A stretch of DNA of 64,000 bases, taken from assembly GCF_002975275.1 (NCBI RefSeq), contig NZ_PCOQ01000027.1, positions 1 to 64,000 on the forward strand, read 5' to 3'. Source of the DNA: Achromobacter sp. MYb9 (GTDB lineage Bacteria; Pseudomonadota; Gammaproteobacteria; Burkholderiales; Burkholderiaceae_B). The translations under genes and the position numbers were made by a program. The notes under the pieces are model-generated. The model had not been told where the DNA came from. It saw only the letters and a program-made list of their open reading frames with translations, and did not search any database. Positions 15,722 to 26,174 of the stretch are shown in pieces; positions within the stretch are counted from its first letter, which is position 1, and each line of letters starts with the position of its first letter.

Positions 15722-17221
15722 ATGAAAGTCATGATTGCCCGCTTGAACCACGAGACCAATACGTTCTCACCCGTGCCGACGCCATTGGCGGCGTTCGGCA
15801 ACGATGGCCCCGCCTTCGGCGCGGCGGCCTACGAAGAGAACAAGGGCAAGCGCACGGCCATGTCGGCCTTCATCGACATCGCCGAGGCGAACGGCGCGTC
15901 GGTGGTCACGCCGGTGTCCGCCACCGCGTATCCCAGTGGCCGGGTGGACGCGAAGGCCTATCGCAAGCTCTGCGACGAGATCGTGGCCGGCGCGCGTGGA
16001 TGCGGCGCCATTCTGCTGGACCTGCATGGCGCCATGGCGGTCGAAAGCACCGACGACGGCGAGGGCGACCTGCTGGAGCGCTTGCGCCAGCAGACGCCCG
16101 ACGTGCCGATCGCCGTGGCGCTGGACCTGCACGGCAACGTTACGCCCAAGATGATGGCCAACGCCGACGTCATCGTCAGCTTCAAGACCTACCCGCACGT
16201 GGACATGTACGAAACCGGCGACCACGCGGGCCGCATCCTGTTCGACTGGCTCAACGGCGGGCCGCGCCCGGTGATGGCGTGGCGCCGCCTGCCCTTGATG
16301 ACGCACACTTTGCGCAGCGCCACGGCGCAAGGCGCCATGCGCGACGCCGTGCAGGCGGCCCGGCGCGCCGAGGACGCGGGCATGTTGGCCGTATCCGTGC
16401 TGGCGGGGTTCGCCCTGGCGGACATTCCGTATCCATGCCTGAGCGTGGTGGTGGTGGGGGCGGGCGAGCCGGCGCTGGCCGAGCAGGCGGCGGCCGGGAT
16501 GGCGCAAGGCATCTGGGCGGGGCGGGACGGCTTTTTCTACGACAGCGAACCCCTGGCCGATTCCCTGGCCCGGGCCGTCGAGCTGGCGTGCGGGGCGGGC
16601 AAGCCGGTGTTGCTGCTGGATCATGGCGACAACTGCATGTCCGGCGGCACCTGCGACACCATGGAGGTGCTGATGGCGGCGGTGGAGGCCGGTTTGACGG
16701 GCATTGTCGCGGGCCTGTATTGCGATCCCGCGGCCGTGGCGGCGCTGACGGCGGCGGGCGAGGGCGCCCGGGTCGATATCCTGGTGGGCAACAAGCGGCC
16801 GATTCCGGCCATCGGCCGGCCGGCGGCGCCAGTGCGGCTGCAGGGCGTCGTCGGGGCCATAACCGATGGCCAATACGTCATCACGGGGCCTACCTATACC
16901 GGGCAGACGGCGTGCATGGGCCGCAGCGCCGTGCTGGATATCGGCGCGGCGCAACTGGTGATCACCGAGCGCACCCACGAACCCTGGGACCTGGGCGTGT
17001 TTGAAAGCATGGGGCTGGACCCGCGCCGGGCCCGCTTCGTGCTGGTCAAATCCCGCATGTACTGCCGGCCGGTGTTCGAGCCCATTTCACAGGCGCTGGT
17101 GGAATGCGCCAGCGCCGGCGTCACCAGTTCGGATTTTTCCCTGTTCCCGTACGAACGCCGGCGCCGTCCGCTGTATCCGCTGGATCCCATGGCGCCGTCC
17201 GACTACGACCCGTCGGCCTGA
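15722..17221 (+). CDS. M81-family metallopeptidase-like protein (MlrC type)
   Basis: A 499-residue member of the M81/MlrC family, named for the enzyme that degrades linearised microcystin; most members have unknown substrates. The N-terminus [13 protein letters not shown], the DLHGAM block and [18 protein letters not shown] (metal-site region) match the family. AGAGGAAAAC upstream supports the ATG. It lies 34 bp after amiR on the same strand with no terminator between them, so it may be the last gene of the amide operon. Inference: amidase/peptidase acting on an imported amide. The alternative is an independent gene. Confidence 0.85.
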   Translation: MKVMIARLNHETNTFSPVPTPLAAFGNDGPAFGAAAYEENKGKRTAMSAFIDIAEANGASVVTPVSATAYPSGRVDAKAYRKLCDEIVAGARGCGAILLDLHGAMAVESTDDGEGDLLERLRQQTPDVPIAVALDLHGNVTPKMMANADVIVSFKTYPHVDMYETGDHAGRILFDWLNGGPRPVMAWRRLPLMTHTLRSATAQGAMRDAVQAARRAEDAGMLAVSVLAGFALADIPYPCLSVVVVGAGEPALAEQAAAGMAQGIWAGRDGFFYDSEPLADSLARAVELACGAGKPVLLLDHGDNCMSGGTCDTMEVLMAAVEAGLTGIVAGLYCDPAAVAALTAAGEGARVDILVGNKRPIPAIGRPAAPVRLQGVVGAITDGQYVITGPTYTGQTACMGRSAVLDIGAAQLVITERTHEPWDLGVFESMGLDPRRARFVLVKSRMYCRPVFEPISQALVECASAGVTSSDFSLFPYERRRRPLYPLDPMAPSDYDPSA

Positions 17222-17258
17222 GCGGCAGGCCGGCGGGCGTCCGCATACAATACCGGCC

Positions 17259-17990
17259 ATGGAAAAAGTACGCATCTCCAAGCTCATGTCCGAGCGCGGA
17301 CTCTGCTCGCGCCGCGAGGCCGACAGCTATATCGAACGCGGCTGGGTCCGCGTGGACGGCGCCGTGGTGTCCGAACTGGGCGCCCGGGCCTACCCAGACC
17401 AGGTCATCACGCTTGAGCGCGCCGCGCAGGCGCGCCAGACCTCGCGGGTCACGATCCTGATCAACAAACCGGTCGGCTATGTGTCCGGCCAGGCCGAAAA
17501 AGGCTACACGCCCGCGGTGGCGCTGATCGATTCCCGCTCGCGCTTTTCAGGCGACCGGGCGCCGCAGCGCTTCGAACGCGCGCACCTGGACGGGCTGGCC
17601 GTGGCCGGCCGGCTGGACATCGATTCCCAGGGCCTGCTGGTACTGACGCAGGACGGCCGCATCGCCAAGCACCTGATTGGCGAAGACTCCAGCGTCGACA
17701 AGGAATACCTGGTGCGCGTGCAGGGCGACCTCTCGGACCGTGGCCTTGAACTCTTGAATCACGGCCTGTCGCTGGACGGCCGCGCGCTAAAGCCCGCGCA
17801 GGTCCGTTGGCAAAACCACGACCAACTGCGATTTGTGCTGCGGGAAGGCAAGAAGCGGCAGATCCGCCGCATGTGCGAACTGGTCGGCCTGAAGGTCGTG
17901 GGCTTGAAGCGCGTGCGGATCGGCCGCGTGTCGCTGGGCGACCTGCCCCTGGGCCAATGGCGCTATCTGCGGGACGACGAAGGGTTCTGA
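17259..17990 (+). CDS. 23S rRNA pseudouridine synthase, RluF-like
   Basis: A 243-residue RsuA/RluB/RluF-family enzyme converting a uridine in rRNA to pseudouridine. An S4 RNA-binding domain occupies about residues 3-50 ([30 protein letters not shown]). The catalytic [11 protein letters not shown] motif carries Asp120. The C-terminal [25 protein letters not shown] is the family's closing block and the overall length fits RluF. The ATG at 17259 begins the S4 domain. It converges with the LysR gene. Confidence 0.85.
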   Translation: MEKVRISKLMSERGLCSRREADSYIERGWVRVDGAVVSELGARAYPDQVITLERAAQARQTSRVTILINKPVGYVSGQAEKGYTPAVALIDSRSRFSGDRAPQRFERAHLDGLAVAGRLDIDSQGLLVLTQDGRIAKHLIGEDSSVDKEYLVRVQGDLSDRGLELLNHGLSLDGRALKPAQVRWQNHDQLRFVLREGKKRQIRRMCELVGLKVVGLKRVRIGRVSLGDLPLGQWRYLRDDEGF

Positions 17991-18088
17991 CCCCCGTTGT
18001 TCCGGAATGTCCGCCGCTCCGTCGACGGGCGCGGCCGCGACGCCTGCGCGGTGATCGGCAGATTTTTCAATCTGTTTCCAAGACGCCG

Positions 18089-19012
18089 TTATTTCATGAA
18101 AGCGGGGGTATTCTTCGCTTGCCCGTCGCTGCCCAGGCGCTCCATCAGGAACTCGATGAAGATCCGGGTCTTGGCGGGCAGAAGCCGAGTTTCGGTGACC
18201 GCATAGACAGGGAAGGGCCCCAGTTGCCAGTCCGGCAGCACGCGCCGTAATTGGCCCGACTGCTGTTCGGCCATCTGGCCGCCCACCAGCACCGCGATGC
18301 CCGCGCCCAGCATGGCCAACCGGCGAGCCATGGCGACGCCATTGACTGAAAACCGGTTGCCCGGCGTGAACTCGATGTGCTGATCGCCGTTGGAAAGCGG
18401 CCAGCGGGTCACGCGGCCAGCGCCTTCGGCGCGGAACTCTATGCACTCGTGGCGGGTCAAGTCGCTGGGGTGCCGCGGTTCGCCGTGCTTCTGCAGGTAG
18501 TCATGCGAGGCATACAGATGGGCAGGCAGCATGCCCAGTAGCCTGGCAATCTGCGTCGAATCGGGCAGGTCGCCGATTTCGATGGAGATGTCGCAAGTCT
18601 GGAATACGCGCGATGCGTGGTCCGGATTGGCAAGATCCAGGAAAAACGTGACGTCGGGATAGCGGCGGGAGAACTCCATGAACGATTCAGCCAGGAAGTC
18701 CGTGCCGAAATCCGCAGGCATGTTGACCCGCAGCGGCCCGGCTGGCGTATCCACCAGCTTCTGCAGTTCTTCATGGGCGATCTGGGCTTCGGCGACGATG
18801 CGCTGGCAGCGTTCGAAGTACAGCCGGCCCGCGTCGGTCAGTTCCACCTTGCGCGTGGTGCGGCTGAGCAGCCGCAAGCCAACGGATCGCTCCAGTTCGG
18901 CCACCTGGCGAGACAACGTGGACTTGGGGACGCCCAGCGTCGCCGCAGCGCGGCTAAAACTGTGCGTCTTGGCCACTTCCACGAAGAGTTCCATGCCTTG
19001 TAAGCGTTTCAT
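18089..19012 (-). CDS. LysR-family transcriptional regulator
   Basis: A 307-residue LysR-type regulator. Residues 1-60 hold the winged helix-turn-helix (MELFVEVAKTHSFSRAAATLGVPKSTLSRQVAELE). The rest is the inducer-binding domain, of the CrgA/DmlR-like group (RTTRKVELTDAGRLYFERC). It is divergent from the RND operon with a 305-bp gap between, the usual geometry for a LysR regulator that controls its neighbour. Regulation of the pump is therefore likely but not shown by the sequence. Confidence 0.85.
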   Translation of the reverse strand: MKRLQGMELFVEVAKTHSFSRAAATLGVPKSTLSRQVAELERSVGLRLLSRTTRKVELTDAGRLYFERCQRIVAEAQIAHEELQKLVDTPAGPLRVNMPADFGTDFLAESFMEFSRRYPDVTFFLDLANPDHASRVFQTCDISIEIGDLPDSTQIARLLGMLPAHLYASHDYLQKHGEPRHPSDLTRHECIEFRAEGAGRVTRWPLSNGDQHIEFTPGNRFSVNGVAMARRLAMLGAGIAVLVGGQMAEQQSGQLRRVLPDWQLGPFPVYAVTETRLLPAKTRIFIEFLMERLGSDGQAKNTPAFMK

Positions 19013-19317
19013 GGCGAGATTCTGTCATAGGCCGGGGATGAATAATTGTCCCATAAATGGAATGATGTTTTCTTAATGTGCCCCTTTGTTTCCACGGCGG
19101 GATAACGCAGAATGCGAGTTCTGCAATGCAGCAATGCGACTAAGCCCACCCTGCGTGTTCAACGCGAATCCACCCAGTTGATGCACTGCCTTGCCAGTTC
19201 GGGCGCGGCTCGGCGGCGTTTTGCCGCTTGGTCTTCCCGGGGCAAAAAGCCCTTTGGGGCAGCAAGCCCGCGAAAGCGAGTGCAGCGTGGGGTCTCATAT
19301 TTTTTGGAATGCAATCT
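19013..19317. other. divergent intergenic region lysR/RND operon
   Basis: A 305-bp regulatory gap with no accepted gene. An AT-rich part near the LysR gene (about 19040-19080) includes the short dyad CCAT-AA-ATGG (19051-19060), a reasonable site for LysR binding. Near the pump gene, GGGGC and GCCC segments around 19239-19260 can form small hairpins. I could not place the promoters confidently. Confidence 0.5.
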
Positions 19318-20511
19318 ATGAACAAGAAAAGCGCTATGTGGCGCGGCGCGGCGATCGTCACGCTGACGGCATCGGCTCTCACCCTGGCCGCTTGCGGCAA
19401 AAAGCAGGACGCGCCGCAGGCGGGCAAGCCGCAAGTCTCGGTCGTGACCCTGACCACGCAGCCCGTGTCCCTGACGACGGAATTGCCGGGCCGCACCTCC
19501 GCATTCCGGGTTGCCGAAGTCCGGCCCCAGGTCAACGGCATCGTCCAGAAGCGCCTGTTCACCGAAGGCGGTGAGGTCAAGGCGGGCGAACAGCTCTATC
19601 AAATCGATCCCGCGCTCTACCAGGCCAGCGTCGATAGCCAGAAGGCCGCCCTGGCCCGCGCCCAGGCGCAGCAGAAGACTGCCGGCTTGCTGGCCGAACG
19701 TTACAAACCGCTGGTGGCCACCCGCGCCGTCAGCCAGCAGACCTATGACAACGCCGTCGCGTCGCGCGACCAGGCCGCCGCCGACGTGATGTCGGCCAAG
19801 GCCGCGTTGGACACGGCCCGCATCAACCTGGTCTACACCAAGGTGCTGTCGCCCATCGACGGCATCATCGGCCGGTCCTCGGTGACCGAAGGCGCGCTGG
19901 TCACGGCCAACCAGACCGGCGCGTTGGCTGCAGTGCAGCAAATTGACCCGATCTACGTCGACGTGACCCAATCCAGCGTTCAGTTGCTGCGTTTGCAGGA
20001 CGCGCTGGCCAGCGGTCAATTGAAGAAGGCCGACGGCGAGCAGGCCGCGCTGGTCACGCTGACGCTGGAAGACGGTTCGCAATACAAGCAGACCGGCAAG
20101 CTCCAGTTCTCGGAAGTGACCGTGGACCAGGGCACCGGTTCGATCACGCTGCGCGCGGTGTTCCCGAACCCCGACCGCCGCCTGCTGCCCGGTATGTTCG
20201 TGCGCGCCCGCCTGGCTGACGGCGTGGCCGCCGACGGCCTGCTGGTGCCGCAACGCGGCGTGACCCGCAACCAGCGCGGTCTGCCGACGGCGCTGGTGGT
20301 CAACGCCAAGAACCAGGTTGAATTGCGCGAATTGAAGACCGACCGCGCCATTGGCGACAAGTGGCTGGTCACCGACGGCCTGGCCGCCGGCGACAAGGTC
20401 ATCGTGGAAGGTCTGCAGATGGTGCGTCCGGGCGTCGAAGTCGTCGCCACCGAAGCTGGCGCCAACGCGCAGCAGCCGCAGGCGGCGAACGCCGCGCCGG
20501 CCAAGCAGTAA
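19318..20511 (+). CDS. axyA: RND efflux periplasmic adaptor (AxyA/MexA/AcrA family)
   Basis: A 397-residue membrane-fusion lipoprotein. The signal ends in LAAC with the lipidated Cys26. The lipoyl/barrel-sandwich halves are visible ([31 protein letters not shown] and [12 protein letters not shown]), separated by an alpha-hairpin (about residues 100-165). The C-terminal tail is Ala/Gln-rich. It links the RND pump to the outer-membrane channel. ATG 19318 is preferred to an in-frame ATG 9 nt upstream because of the GGAA spacing. The symbol follows the Achromobacter AxyABM system; the assignment to that exact pump is probable, not certain. Confidence 0.85.
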   Translation: MNKKSAMWRGAAIVTLTASALTLAACGKKQDAPQAGKPQVSVVTLTTQPVSLTTELPGRTSAFRVAEVRPQVNGIVQKRLFTEGGEVKAGEQLYQIDPALYQASVDSQKAALARAQAQQKTAGLLAERYKPLVATRAVSQQTYDNAVASRDQAAADVMSAKAALDTARINLVYTKVLSPIDGIIGRSSVTEGALVTANQTGALAAVQQIDPIYVDVTQSSVQLLRLQDALASGQLKKADGEQAALVTLTLEDGSQYKQTGKLQFSEVTVDQGTGSITLRAVFPNPDRRLLPGMFVRARLADGVAADGLLVPQRGVTRNQRGLPTALVVNAKNQVELRELKTDRAIGDKWLVTDGLAAGDKVIVEGLQMVRPGVEVVATEAGANAQQPQAANAAPAKQ

Positions 20512-20525
20512 TCAGGGAGCCATGC

Positions 20526-23500
20526 ATGGCAAAGTTTTTTATCGATAGGCCGGTTTTCGCCTGGGTGATCGCGATCGTGCTGATGATGGCCGGCGCGCTG
20601 TCCATCCTGCAATTGCCGGTCTCCCAATACCCCAACATCGCGCCGCCGGCCATCGGCATCGCGGTGACCTACCCGGGCGCTTCCGCGCAGACGGTGCAGG
20701 ACACCGTGGTGCAGGTGATTGAACAGCAGATGAACGGCTTGGACGGCCTGCAATACATCTCGTCGGAAAGCAATTCCGACGGCAGCATGTCGATCACGCT
20801 GACCTTCAAGCAAGGCACCAATCCGGACACCGCGCAGGTGCAGGTGCAGAACAAGCTTGCGCTGGCGCAGCCGCTCTTGCCGCAGGAAGTGCAGCAGCAG
20901 GGCATCCGCGTCACCAAGGCCACGAAGAACTTCCTGATCGTGGCGGGCTTCGTGTCCACCGACGGCACGATGACCAAGGACGACCTGGCCGACTACGTCG
21001 CCTCGTACGTCCAGGATCCCATCAGCCGCACGCAGGGCGTGGGCGACTTCCAGCTGTTCGGCTCGCAATACGCGATGCGCATCTGGCTGGACCCCGCCAA
21101 GCTCGTCAACTACGGCTTGACCACGGTCGACGTGGTGGCGGCGATCAAGGAACAGAACGTGCAGGTGTCGTCCGGTCAGCTGGGCGGCCTGCCGTCCGTG
21201 CGCGGGCAGCAGTTGAACGCCACCATCATCGGGCCGTCGCGCCTGGAGAAGGCGGAAGATTTCGGCCGCATCCTGCTCAAGGTCAACGCCGACGGTTCGC
21301 AAGTGCGCCTGGGCGATGTCTCGCGCATCGAACTTGGCGGCCAGACCTACGCCATCGACAGCTTCTACAACGGCAAGCCGGCATCGGGCCTGGCAATCAA
21401 GCTGGCCCCGGGCGCCAACGCGCTGGACACGGCGCAGGCGGTGCGGGACACCATCAATAACCTGAAGCCGTACTTCCCGCCGGGCATGGACGTCGTCTAC
21501 CCGTACGACACGACGCCGTTCGTCAGCCTGTCCATCCATGAAGTGTTCAAGACGCTGGTGGAAGCCATCATCCTGGTCTTCCTGGTGATGTACCTGTTCC
21601 TGCAGAATTTCCGCGCCACCATCATTCCCACGCTGGCCGTGCCGGTGGTGTTGCTGGGCACGTTCGGCGTGCTGGCCGCGTTTGGCTATTCCATCAATAC
21701 CTTGACGATGTTCGGCATGGTGCTTGCCATCGGCCTGCTGGTGGACGATGCCATCGTGGTGGTGGAAAACGTCGAACGGGTGATGGCCGAAGAGGGCTTG
21801 ACGCCCAAGCAGGCCACCCGCAAGTCCATGAGCCAGATCACCGGCGCGCTGATCGGCATCGCCATGGTGCTGGCCGCCGTGTTCATCCCGATGGCGTTCT
21901 TTGGCGGCTCCACGGGCGTGATCTATCGCCAGTTCTCGATCACGATCGTGTCGTCGATGGTGCTGTCGGTGCTGGTGGCCATCGTCTTCACGCCGGCCTT
22001 GTGCGCCACCTTGCTCAAGCCCATCCCGAAGGGCCACCACGGCACGAAGAAGGGCTTCTTCGGCTGGTTCAACCGCACGTTCGAGCGCAGCAGCAACGGC
22101 TATGCCAATAGCGTCGCGCGCGGGCTCAACCGCACCAAACGCCTGATGGTGGTGTACCTGGCGCTTGTCATCGCCATGGGCTGGCTGTTCACCCGCATCC
22201 CGACGGCGTTCCTGCCTGCGGAAGACCAGGGCATCTTGTTCGCCCAGATCCAGACGCCGGCCGGCGCCACCGCAGAGGCCACCAAGGCCGTCATCGACGA
22301 TGCCACGAAGTATCTGCTGACCGAAGAAAAAGACGCCGTGACATCGGTGTTCGCGGTGAACGGCTTCAACTTCGGCGGCCGCGGCCAGAACGCGTCCATC
22401 CTGTTCATCAAGCTGCGCGACTGGGAAGAACGCGGCGACGCCAGCCTGAAGGCCGGCGCCGTGGCGGCGCGCGCCAACGCGCACTTCGGCAAGACCGAGC
22501 GCCGCGCGCAACTGTTCGTGGTGCCACCGCCTTCCGTGATGGAGCTGGGCAACGTCACCGGTTTTGACTTCCAGCTGATGGACCGCGCCGGCGTGGGCCA
22601 TGAAAAGCTGCTTGCCGCGCGCAATCAGTTGCTGGGCGAAGCCGCGAAAAGCCCGGTGCTGATCGGCGTGCGTCCGAACGGCATCGAAGACGCGCCGCAG
22701 TACCAACTGGACATCGACCGCGAAAAAGCGCGGGCGCTGGGCGTGGCCGTGTCGGACATCAACAGCACGCTGGCGACCGCGTGGGGGTCGTCGTACGTCA
22801 ACGACTTCATCGACCGCGGCCGGGTGAAAAAGGTGTTCGCGCAGGGCGAGGCGTCGTCGCGCATGCTGCCGGAAGACTTGAACAAATGGTATGTGCGCAA
22901 TAACGCGGGCGACATGGTGCCGTTCTCGGCATTCTCGAAGGCCACGTGGAGCTTCGGCCCGCAGAAGCTGAACCGCTATAACGGCGTGCCGTCCTACAAC
23001 ATTCAGGGTCAGGCGGCGCCGGGTTACAGCTCGGGCGCGGCCATGGAAGAAATGGAAAAGCTGGCGGCCAAGCTGCCGGTGGGCGTGGGCTTTGAATGGA
23101 CGGGGCTGTCGTTCGAAGAACGCCTGTCGGGCTCGCAGGCGCCGGCGTTGTATGCCATTTCGCTGATCGTGGTGTTCCTGTGCCTGGCGGCGCTGTATGA
23201 AAGCTGGTCCATCCCGACGGCCGTCATGCTGGTGGTGCCGCTGGGGATCATCGGGGTGCTGTTGGCGACCTTGATGCGGGGCTTGTCCAACGACGTGTAC
23301 TTCCAGGTGGGGTTGCTTACCACGGTGGGGCTGGCGGCCAAAAACGCCATCCTGATCGTGGAGTTCGCCAAGGAACACTTCGAGTCCGGCGCCAGCCTGA
23401 CGGAGTCGGCCATCCACGCCGCGCGCCAGCGCCTGCGCCCGATCCTGATGACGTCGCTGGCGTTCATCCTGGGCGTGACGCCGCTGGCGATCTCGTCGGG

Positions 23501-23705
23501 CGCGGGCTCCGGCAGCCAGAATGCCATCGGCACGGGCGTGATCGGCGGCATGCTGACGGGCACGTTCCTGGCGATCTTCTTCGTTCCGGCCTTCTTCGTG
23601 ATCATGCTGCGCATGTTCAAGGTCAAGCGCATGAGCGAAAACCAAGACAAGCACGACACCAGCGCCAACGGCTCGCAGGAAGTGTCCGCCGAAGGACAAC
23701 CGTAA
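20526..23705 (+). CDS. axyB: RND multidrug efflux pump (AxyB/MexB/AcrB family, HAE-1)
   Basis: A 1059-residue inner-membrane proton/drug antiporter. It begins [17 protein letters not shown], the canonical HAE-1 start. The proton-relay residues are present: Asp407 and Asp408 in [17 protein letters not shown] and Lys939 in [15 protein letters not shown] (AcrB Lys940). Length and the two large periplasmic loops fit AcrB/MexB. AGGGAG precedes ATG 20526, 14 nt after the adaptor gene. Expected substrates are varied antibiotics; the exact spectrum cannot be read from sequence. Confidence 0.92.
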   Translation: MAKFFIDRPVFAWVIAIVLMMAGALSILQLPVSQYPNIAPPAIGIAVTYPGASAQTVQDTVVQVIEQQMNGLDGLQYISSESNSDGSMSITLTFKQGTNPDTAQVQVQNKLALAQPLLPQEVQQQGIRVTKATKNFLIVAGFVSTDGTMTKDDLADYVASYVQDPISRTQGVGDFQLFGSQYAMRIWLDPAKLVNYGLTTVDVVAAIKEQNVQVSSGQLGGLPSVRGQQLNATIIGPSRLEKAEDFGRILLKVNADGSQVRLGDVSRIELGGQTYAIDSFYNGKPASGLAIKLAPGANALDTAQAVRDTINNLKPYFPPGMDVVYPYDTTPFVSLSIHEVFKTLVEAIILVFLVMYLFLQNFRATIIPTLAVPVVLLGTFGVLAAFGYSINTLTMFGMVLAIGLLVDDAIVVVENVERVMAEEGLTPKQATRKSMSQITGALIGIAMVLAAVFIPMAFFGGSTGVIYRQFSITIVSSMVLSVLVAIVFTPALCATLLKPIPKGHHGTKKGFFGWFNRTFERSSNGYANSVARGLNRTKRLMVVYLALVIAMGWLFTRIPTAFLPAEDQGILFAQIQTPAGATAEATKAVIDDATKYLLTEEKDAVTSVFAVNGFNFGGRGQNASILFIKLRDWEERGDASLKAGAVAARANAHFGKTERRAQLFVVPPPSVMELGNVTGFDFQLMDRAGVGHEKLLAARNQLLGEAAKSPVLIGVRPNGIEDAPQYQLDIDREKARALGVAVSDINSTLATAWGSSYVNDFIDRGRVKKVFAQGEASSRMLPEDLNKWYVRNNAGDMVPFSAFSKATWSFGPQKLNRYNGVPSYNIQGQAAPGYSSGAAMEEMEKLAAKLPVGVGFEWTGLSFEERLSGSQAPALYAISLIVVFLCLAALYESWSIPTAVMLVVPLGIIGVLLATLMRGLSNDVYFQVGLLTTVGLAAKNAILIVEFAKEHFESGASLTESAIHAARQRLRPILMTSLAFILGVTPLAISSGAGSGSQNAIGTGVIGGMLTGTFLAIFFVPAFFVIMLRMFKVKRMSENQDKHDTSANGSQEVSAEGQP

Positions 23706-25195
23706 TGAAATTCCAGATGAGAACTTTATTGTCTGTTTCCCTGGCGGCAGCCCTGGCGGGCTGCTCGCTGGCCCCGACCTACGAACGGCCGGACGCGCCG
23801 GTCGACGCCGCCTATCCCACGGGCCCGGCCTACAAGGCCGACGGTTCGCAGGCTGCGCAAGGGATGTCCACGGCGGATATCGGCTGGCGCGATTTCTTCA
23901 GCGATCCGCTCTTGCAGCAGCTGATCGAGCTGTCGCTGGCCAACAACCGCGATCTGCGCGTGGCGGCCTTGAATGTCGAAGCGGCGCGGGCGCAGTACCG
24001 CATTCAGCGCGCCGATCTGATGCCCAGCGTGGGCATCGCGGGCCAGGAAACGGCCCAGCGTTCGCCTGCGGACCTGTCCGCCAGCGGCCGCGCCACCACC
24101 AGCCACAGCTATCAGGTGGGCGCCGCCATGTCGGCCTGGGAGCTGGATCTGTTCGGCCGCATACGCAGCTTGAGCGACAAGGCGCTGGAGTCCTATCTGG
24201 CGCTGGATGAAACCCGCACGGCAACCCAGCTGACGTTGATCGCCGAGGTGGCCAACGCCTATCTGACGCTGCGTGCCGACCAAGAACTGCTGAGCCTGAC
24301 GCGGGACACATTGAAGAGCCAGGAAGATTCCTTCAATCTCACGCAGCAAAGCTACGACCAGGGGCTGTCCACCGCGCTGGACCTCAGCCAGGCCGAAGTG
24401 TCGCTGCGCACGGCCCAGCGCAACCTGTCGCAATACACGCGCCAGGCTGCCCAGGACCGCAATGCGCTGACGTTGCTGGTGGGCCAGCCGATGTCGCCGG
24501 AGATCACGGCGGCGCTGGACCAGGCCGTCAGGCTGGACGACGGCATGCTGCCGACCACCTTGCCCGCCGGGTTGCCATCCGACCTGCTGGCCCGGCGCCC
24601 GGACATCCGTGCGGCCGAACACCAGTTGAAGGGCGCCAACGCCAACATCGGCGCGGCGCGCGCGGCGTTCTTCCCGACCATCAGCCTGACGGGCCAGGCG
24701 GGCACCGCCAGCGCCAGCCTGGGCGGGCTGTTCGAAGGCGGCTCCGGCGCCTGGAGCTTCGTGCCCCAGATCACGGTGCCGATCTTCGCGGGCGGTTCGC
24801 TGCTGGCGGGCCTGGACCTGGCGAAGGTGCAGAAGAACATCCAGGTCGCCCAGTACGAAAAGTCCATCCAGACCGGCTTTCGCGAAGTGGCGGACGCCCT
24901 GGCTGGCCGCGGCACGCTGGACGACCAGATCCAGGCGCAGCGCTTGCTGGTTGACGCCAACCAGCGGGCCTACGACGTGTCCGACCAGCGTTTCCGCCAG
25001 GGTATCGACGACTACCTGAGCGTGCTGGATTCACAGCGTTCGCTGTACACCGCGCAGCAGACGCTGGTGGATACGCGCCTGGCCCGGTTGTCCAACCTGG
25101 TGACCTTGTACAAGGTGCTGGGCGGCGGCTGGACTGAACGCACGGCCACGTCCGCGCAAGCCGCGCCAGCGGCGGGGGCCGGCGCCGGGTCGTAA
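23705..25195 (+). CDS. axyM: outer-membrane efflux channel (AxyM/OprM family)
   Basis: A 496-residue TolC-like outer-membrane lipoprotein, NodT/OprM branch. The signal ends ALAGC with lipidated Cys20. Typical segments are the GWRDFFSDPLLQQLIELSLANN opening, AAWELDLFGRIRSL-like motif (SAWELDLFGRIRSLSDKALE), and LPSDLLARRPDIRAAEHQL mid-protein. Start and preceding stop overlap by one base (TAATG), so translation is coupled to the pump gene. The last gene of the operon is followed by a strong terminator. Confidence 0.9.
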   Translation: MKFQMRTLLSVSLAAALAGCSLAPTYERPDAPVDAAYPTGPAYKADGSQAAQGMSTADIGWRDFFSDPLLQQLIELSLANNRDLRVAALNVEAARAQYRIQRADLMPSVGIAGQETAQRSPADLSASGRATTSHSYQVGAAMSAWELDLFGRIRSLSDKALESYLALDETRTATQLTLIAEVANAYLTLRADQELLSLTRDTLKSQEDSFNLTQQSYDQGLSTALDLSQAEVSLRTAQRNLSQYTRQAAQDRNALTLLVGQPMSPEITAALDQAVRLDDGMLPTTLPAGLPSDLLARRPDIRAAEHQLKGANANIGAARAAFFPTISLTGQAGTASASLGGLFEGGSGAWSFVPQITVPIFAGGSLLAGLDLAKVQKNIQVAQYEKSIQTGFREVADALAGRGTLDDQIQAQRLLVDANQRAYDVSDQRFRQGIDDYLSVLDSQRSLYTAQQTLVDTRLARLSNLVTLYKVLGGGWTERTATSAQAAPAAGAGAGS

Positions 25196-25202
25196 CCGGC
25201 AA

Positions 25203-25225
25203 GGGGCGGGGGATATACCCGCCCC
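25203..25225 (+). other. hairpin after the RND operon
   Basis: GGGGCGGG pairs with CCCGCCCC over a 7-nt loop 8 bp after the stop. It has no T-tract and precedes the true terminator; a role in mRNA 3'-end protection is possible. Confidence 0.6.
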
Positions 25226-25248
25226 GCTGCCACGGTATCGGGTGCCAC

Positions 25249-25275
25249 AAGGCCGCATTGCGCGGCCTTTTTTTT
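25249..25275 (+). terminator. intrinsic terminator of the RND operon
   Basis: AAGGCCGC (25249-25256) pairs with GCGGCCTT (25262-25269) over a 5-nt loop and is followed by T residues to 25275. The 18-nt core is identical to that of the terminator after the TetR gene. Confidence 0.9.
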
Positions 25276-25293
25276 GGCTCAGTGTTTTCCCGA

Positions 25294-25367
25294 TGGAACA
25301 GCCCGCCGCGTCATTTGTTCCATTGACGGTACATTAGGACACCCCTAGAGTTCCCGACATGGGAACT
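25294..25367 (+). promoter_or_regulatory. promoter with two inverted repeats, possible leaderless start
   Basis: TTGACG (25323-25328) and TAGAGT (25346-25351) are 17 bp apart, placing +1 at about 25357-25359, on the GntR gene's ATG (25359). One inverted repeat, TGGAACA-N15-TGTTCCA (25294-25322), abuts the -35. A second, AGTTCCC-N5-GGGAACT (25349-25367), covers the start codon. Both share a GGAAC core, as expected for sites of the GntR protein encoded here. Confidence 0.6.
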
Positions 25368-26156
25368 TCACTACCTCTGCCGAAATACCATCAGATCTAC
25401 CTTGTGCTGCGCGAGCAGTTGCAAGAGGGCAGGTTCGATCAGGATGGGCTGCCGGGCGAACACGCGCTGGCCGACCAGTTCGACGTGGCCCGCATCACCA
25501 TCCGCAAAGCGCTGGAGATGCTGGTGGCCGACGGGCTGGTGTCTCGGCGCCCCGGCCTGGGAACGTGGCCGTTGCGCGCGGCGTCCAGCCCGCAGGCCGC
25601 GCCCGCGCCCAACGTGCCGCAGAAGGCGCATCTGACCGGGCTGCTGGAAAACATCGTCAACATGGGCTTGCGTACATCGGTGCAAGTGCTGGACAGCACG
25701 CTGGTGTCCGCGCCGTTGGCCGTGGCCGAGTCGTTGCGCATCGCGCCCGGCACGCCGGTCCACAAGAGCCTGCGCGTGCGCAGCACCGAGGCCGGGCCGC
25801 TTTCCCACATCACGACCTATGTGCCGCAAGCCGTGGCCGACTTCACGCGTGCGGACCTGGAGCGCGAGCCCTTGCTGATGCTGCTGGAGGCCGCGGGCGT
25901 GGAGTTCGGCGGCGCCACGCAGACGATTTCGGCCAAGCTGGCCGATGCGCAGGTGGCGCGCCATCTGGACGTGTCGGTGGGCTCGGCGCTGCTGGCGGTT
26001 ACCCGCGTCGTGCGCGACGTGAACGACCGCCCCGTCCAGCTGTTGCAGGGCCTGTACCGGCCCGACCGCTATCAGTACCAATTGCAGCTGTCGCGCGTCG
26101 GCAGCATCGACGCCAAGGTCTGGGTCAGCGAAGAGCTGTCGGCCCAATTTCATTGA
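25359..26156 (+). CDS. GntR-family regulator, HutC/UTRA type
   Basis: A 265-residue regulator with a winged helix-turn-helix at about residues 8-72 (PGEHALADQFDVARITIRKALEMLVADGLV) and a C-terminal UTRA ligand-binding domain from about residue 95 (with ESLRIAPGTPVHKSLRVR and a PVQLLQGLYRPDRYQY close). UTRA domains sense small metabolites. There is no Shine-Dalgarno and the predicted transcription start is at the ATG, so the mRNA may be leaderless. It is the first gene of the catabolic operon through 39081 and probably represses it until the substrate or an intermediate binds. Confidence 0.88.
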   Translation: MGTSLPLPKYHQIYLVLREQLQEGRFDQDGLPGEHALADQFDVARITIRKALEMLVADGLVSRRPGLGTWPLRAASSPQAAPAPNVPQKAHLTGLLENIVNMGLRTSVQVLDSTLVSAPLAVAESLRIAPGTPVHKSLRVRSTEAGPLSHITTYVPQAVADFTRADLEREPLLMLLEAAGVEFGGATQTISAKLADAQVARHLDVSVGSALLAVTRVVRDVNDRPVQLLQGLYRPDRYQYQLQLSRVGSIDAKVWVSEELSAQFH

Positions 26157-26174
26157 ACCCTTCGGAGATCTCCC

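Noticed and set aside
19112..19321. Short plus-strand frame in the LysR/pump gap
   Set aside because: Lies in the regulatory gap, no family, no ribosome site.
20016..23699. Open frame of about 1200 codons antisense to the RND pump gene
   Set aside because: Same cause; the plus strand carries a full-length pump with all functional residues.
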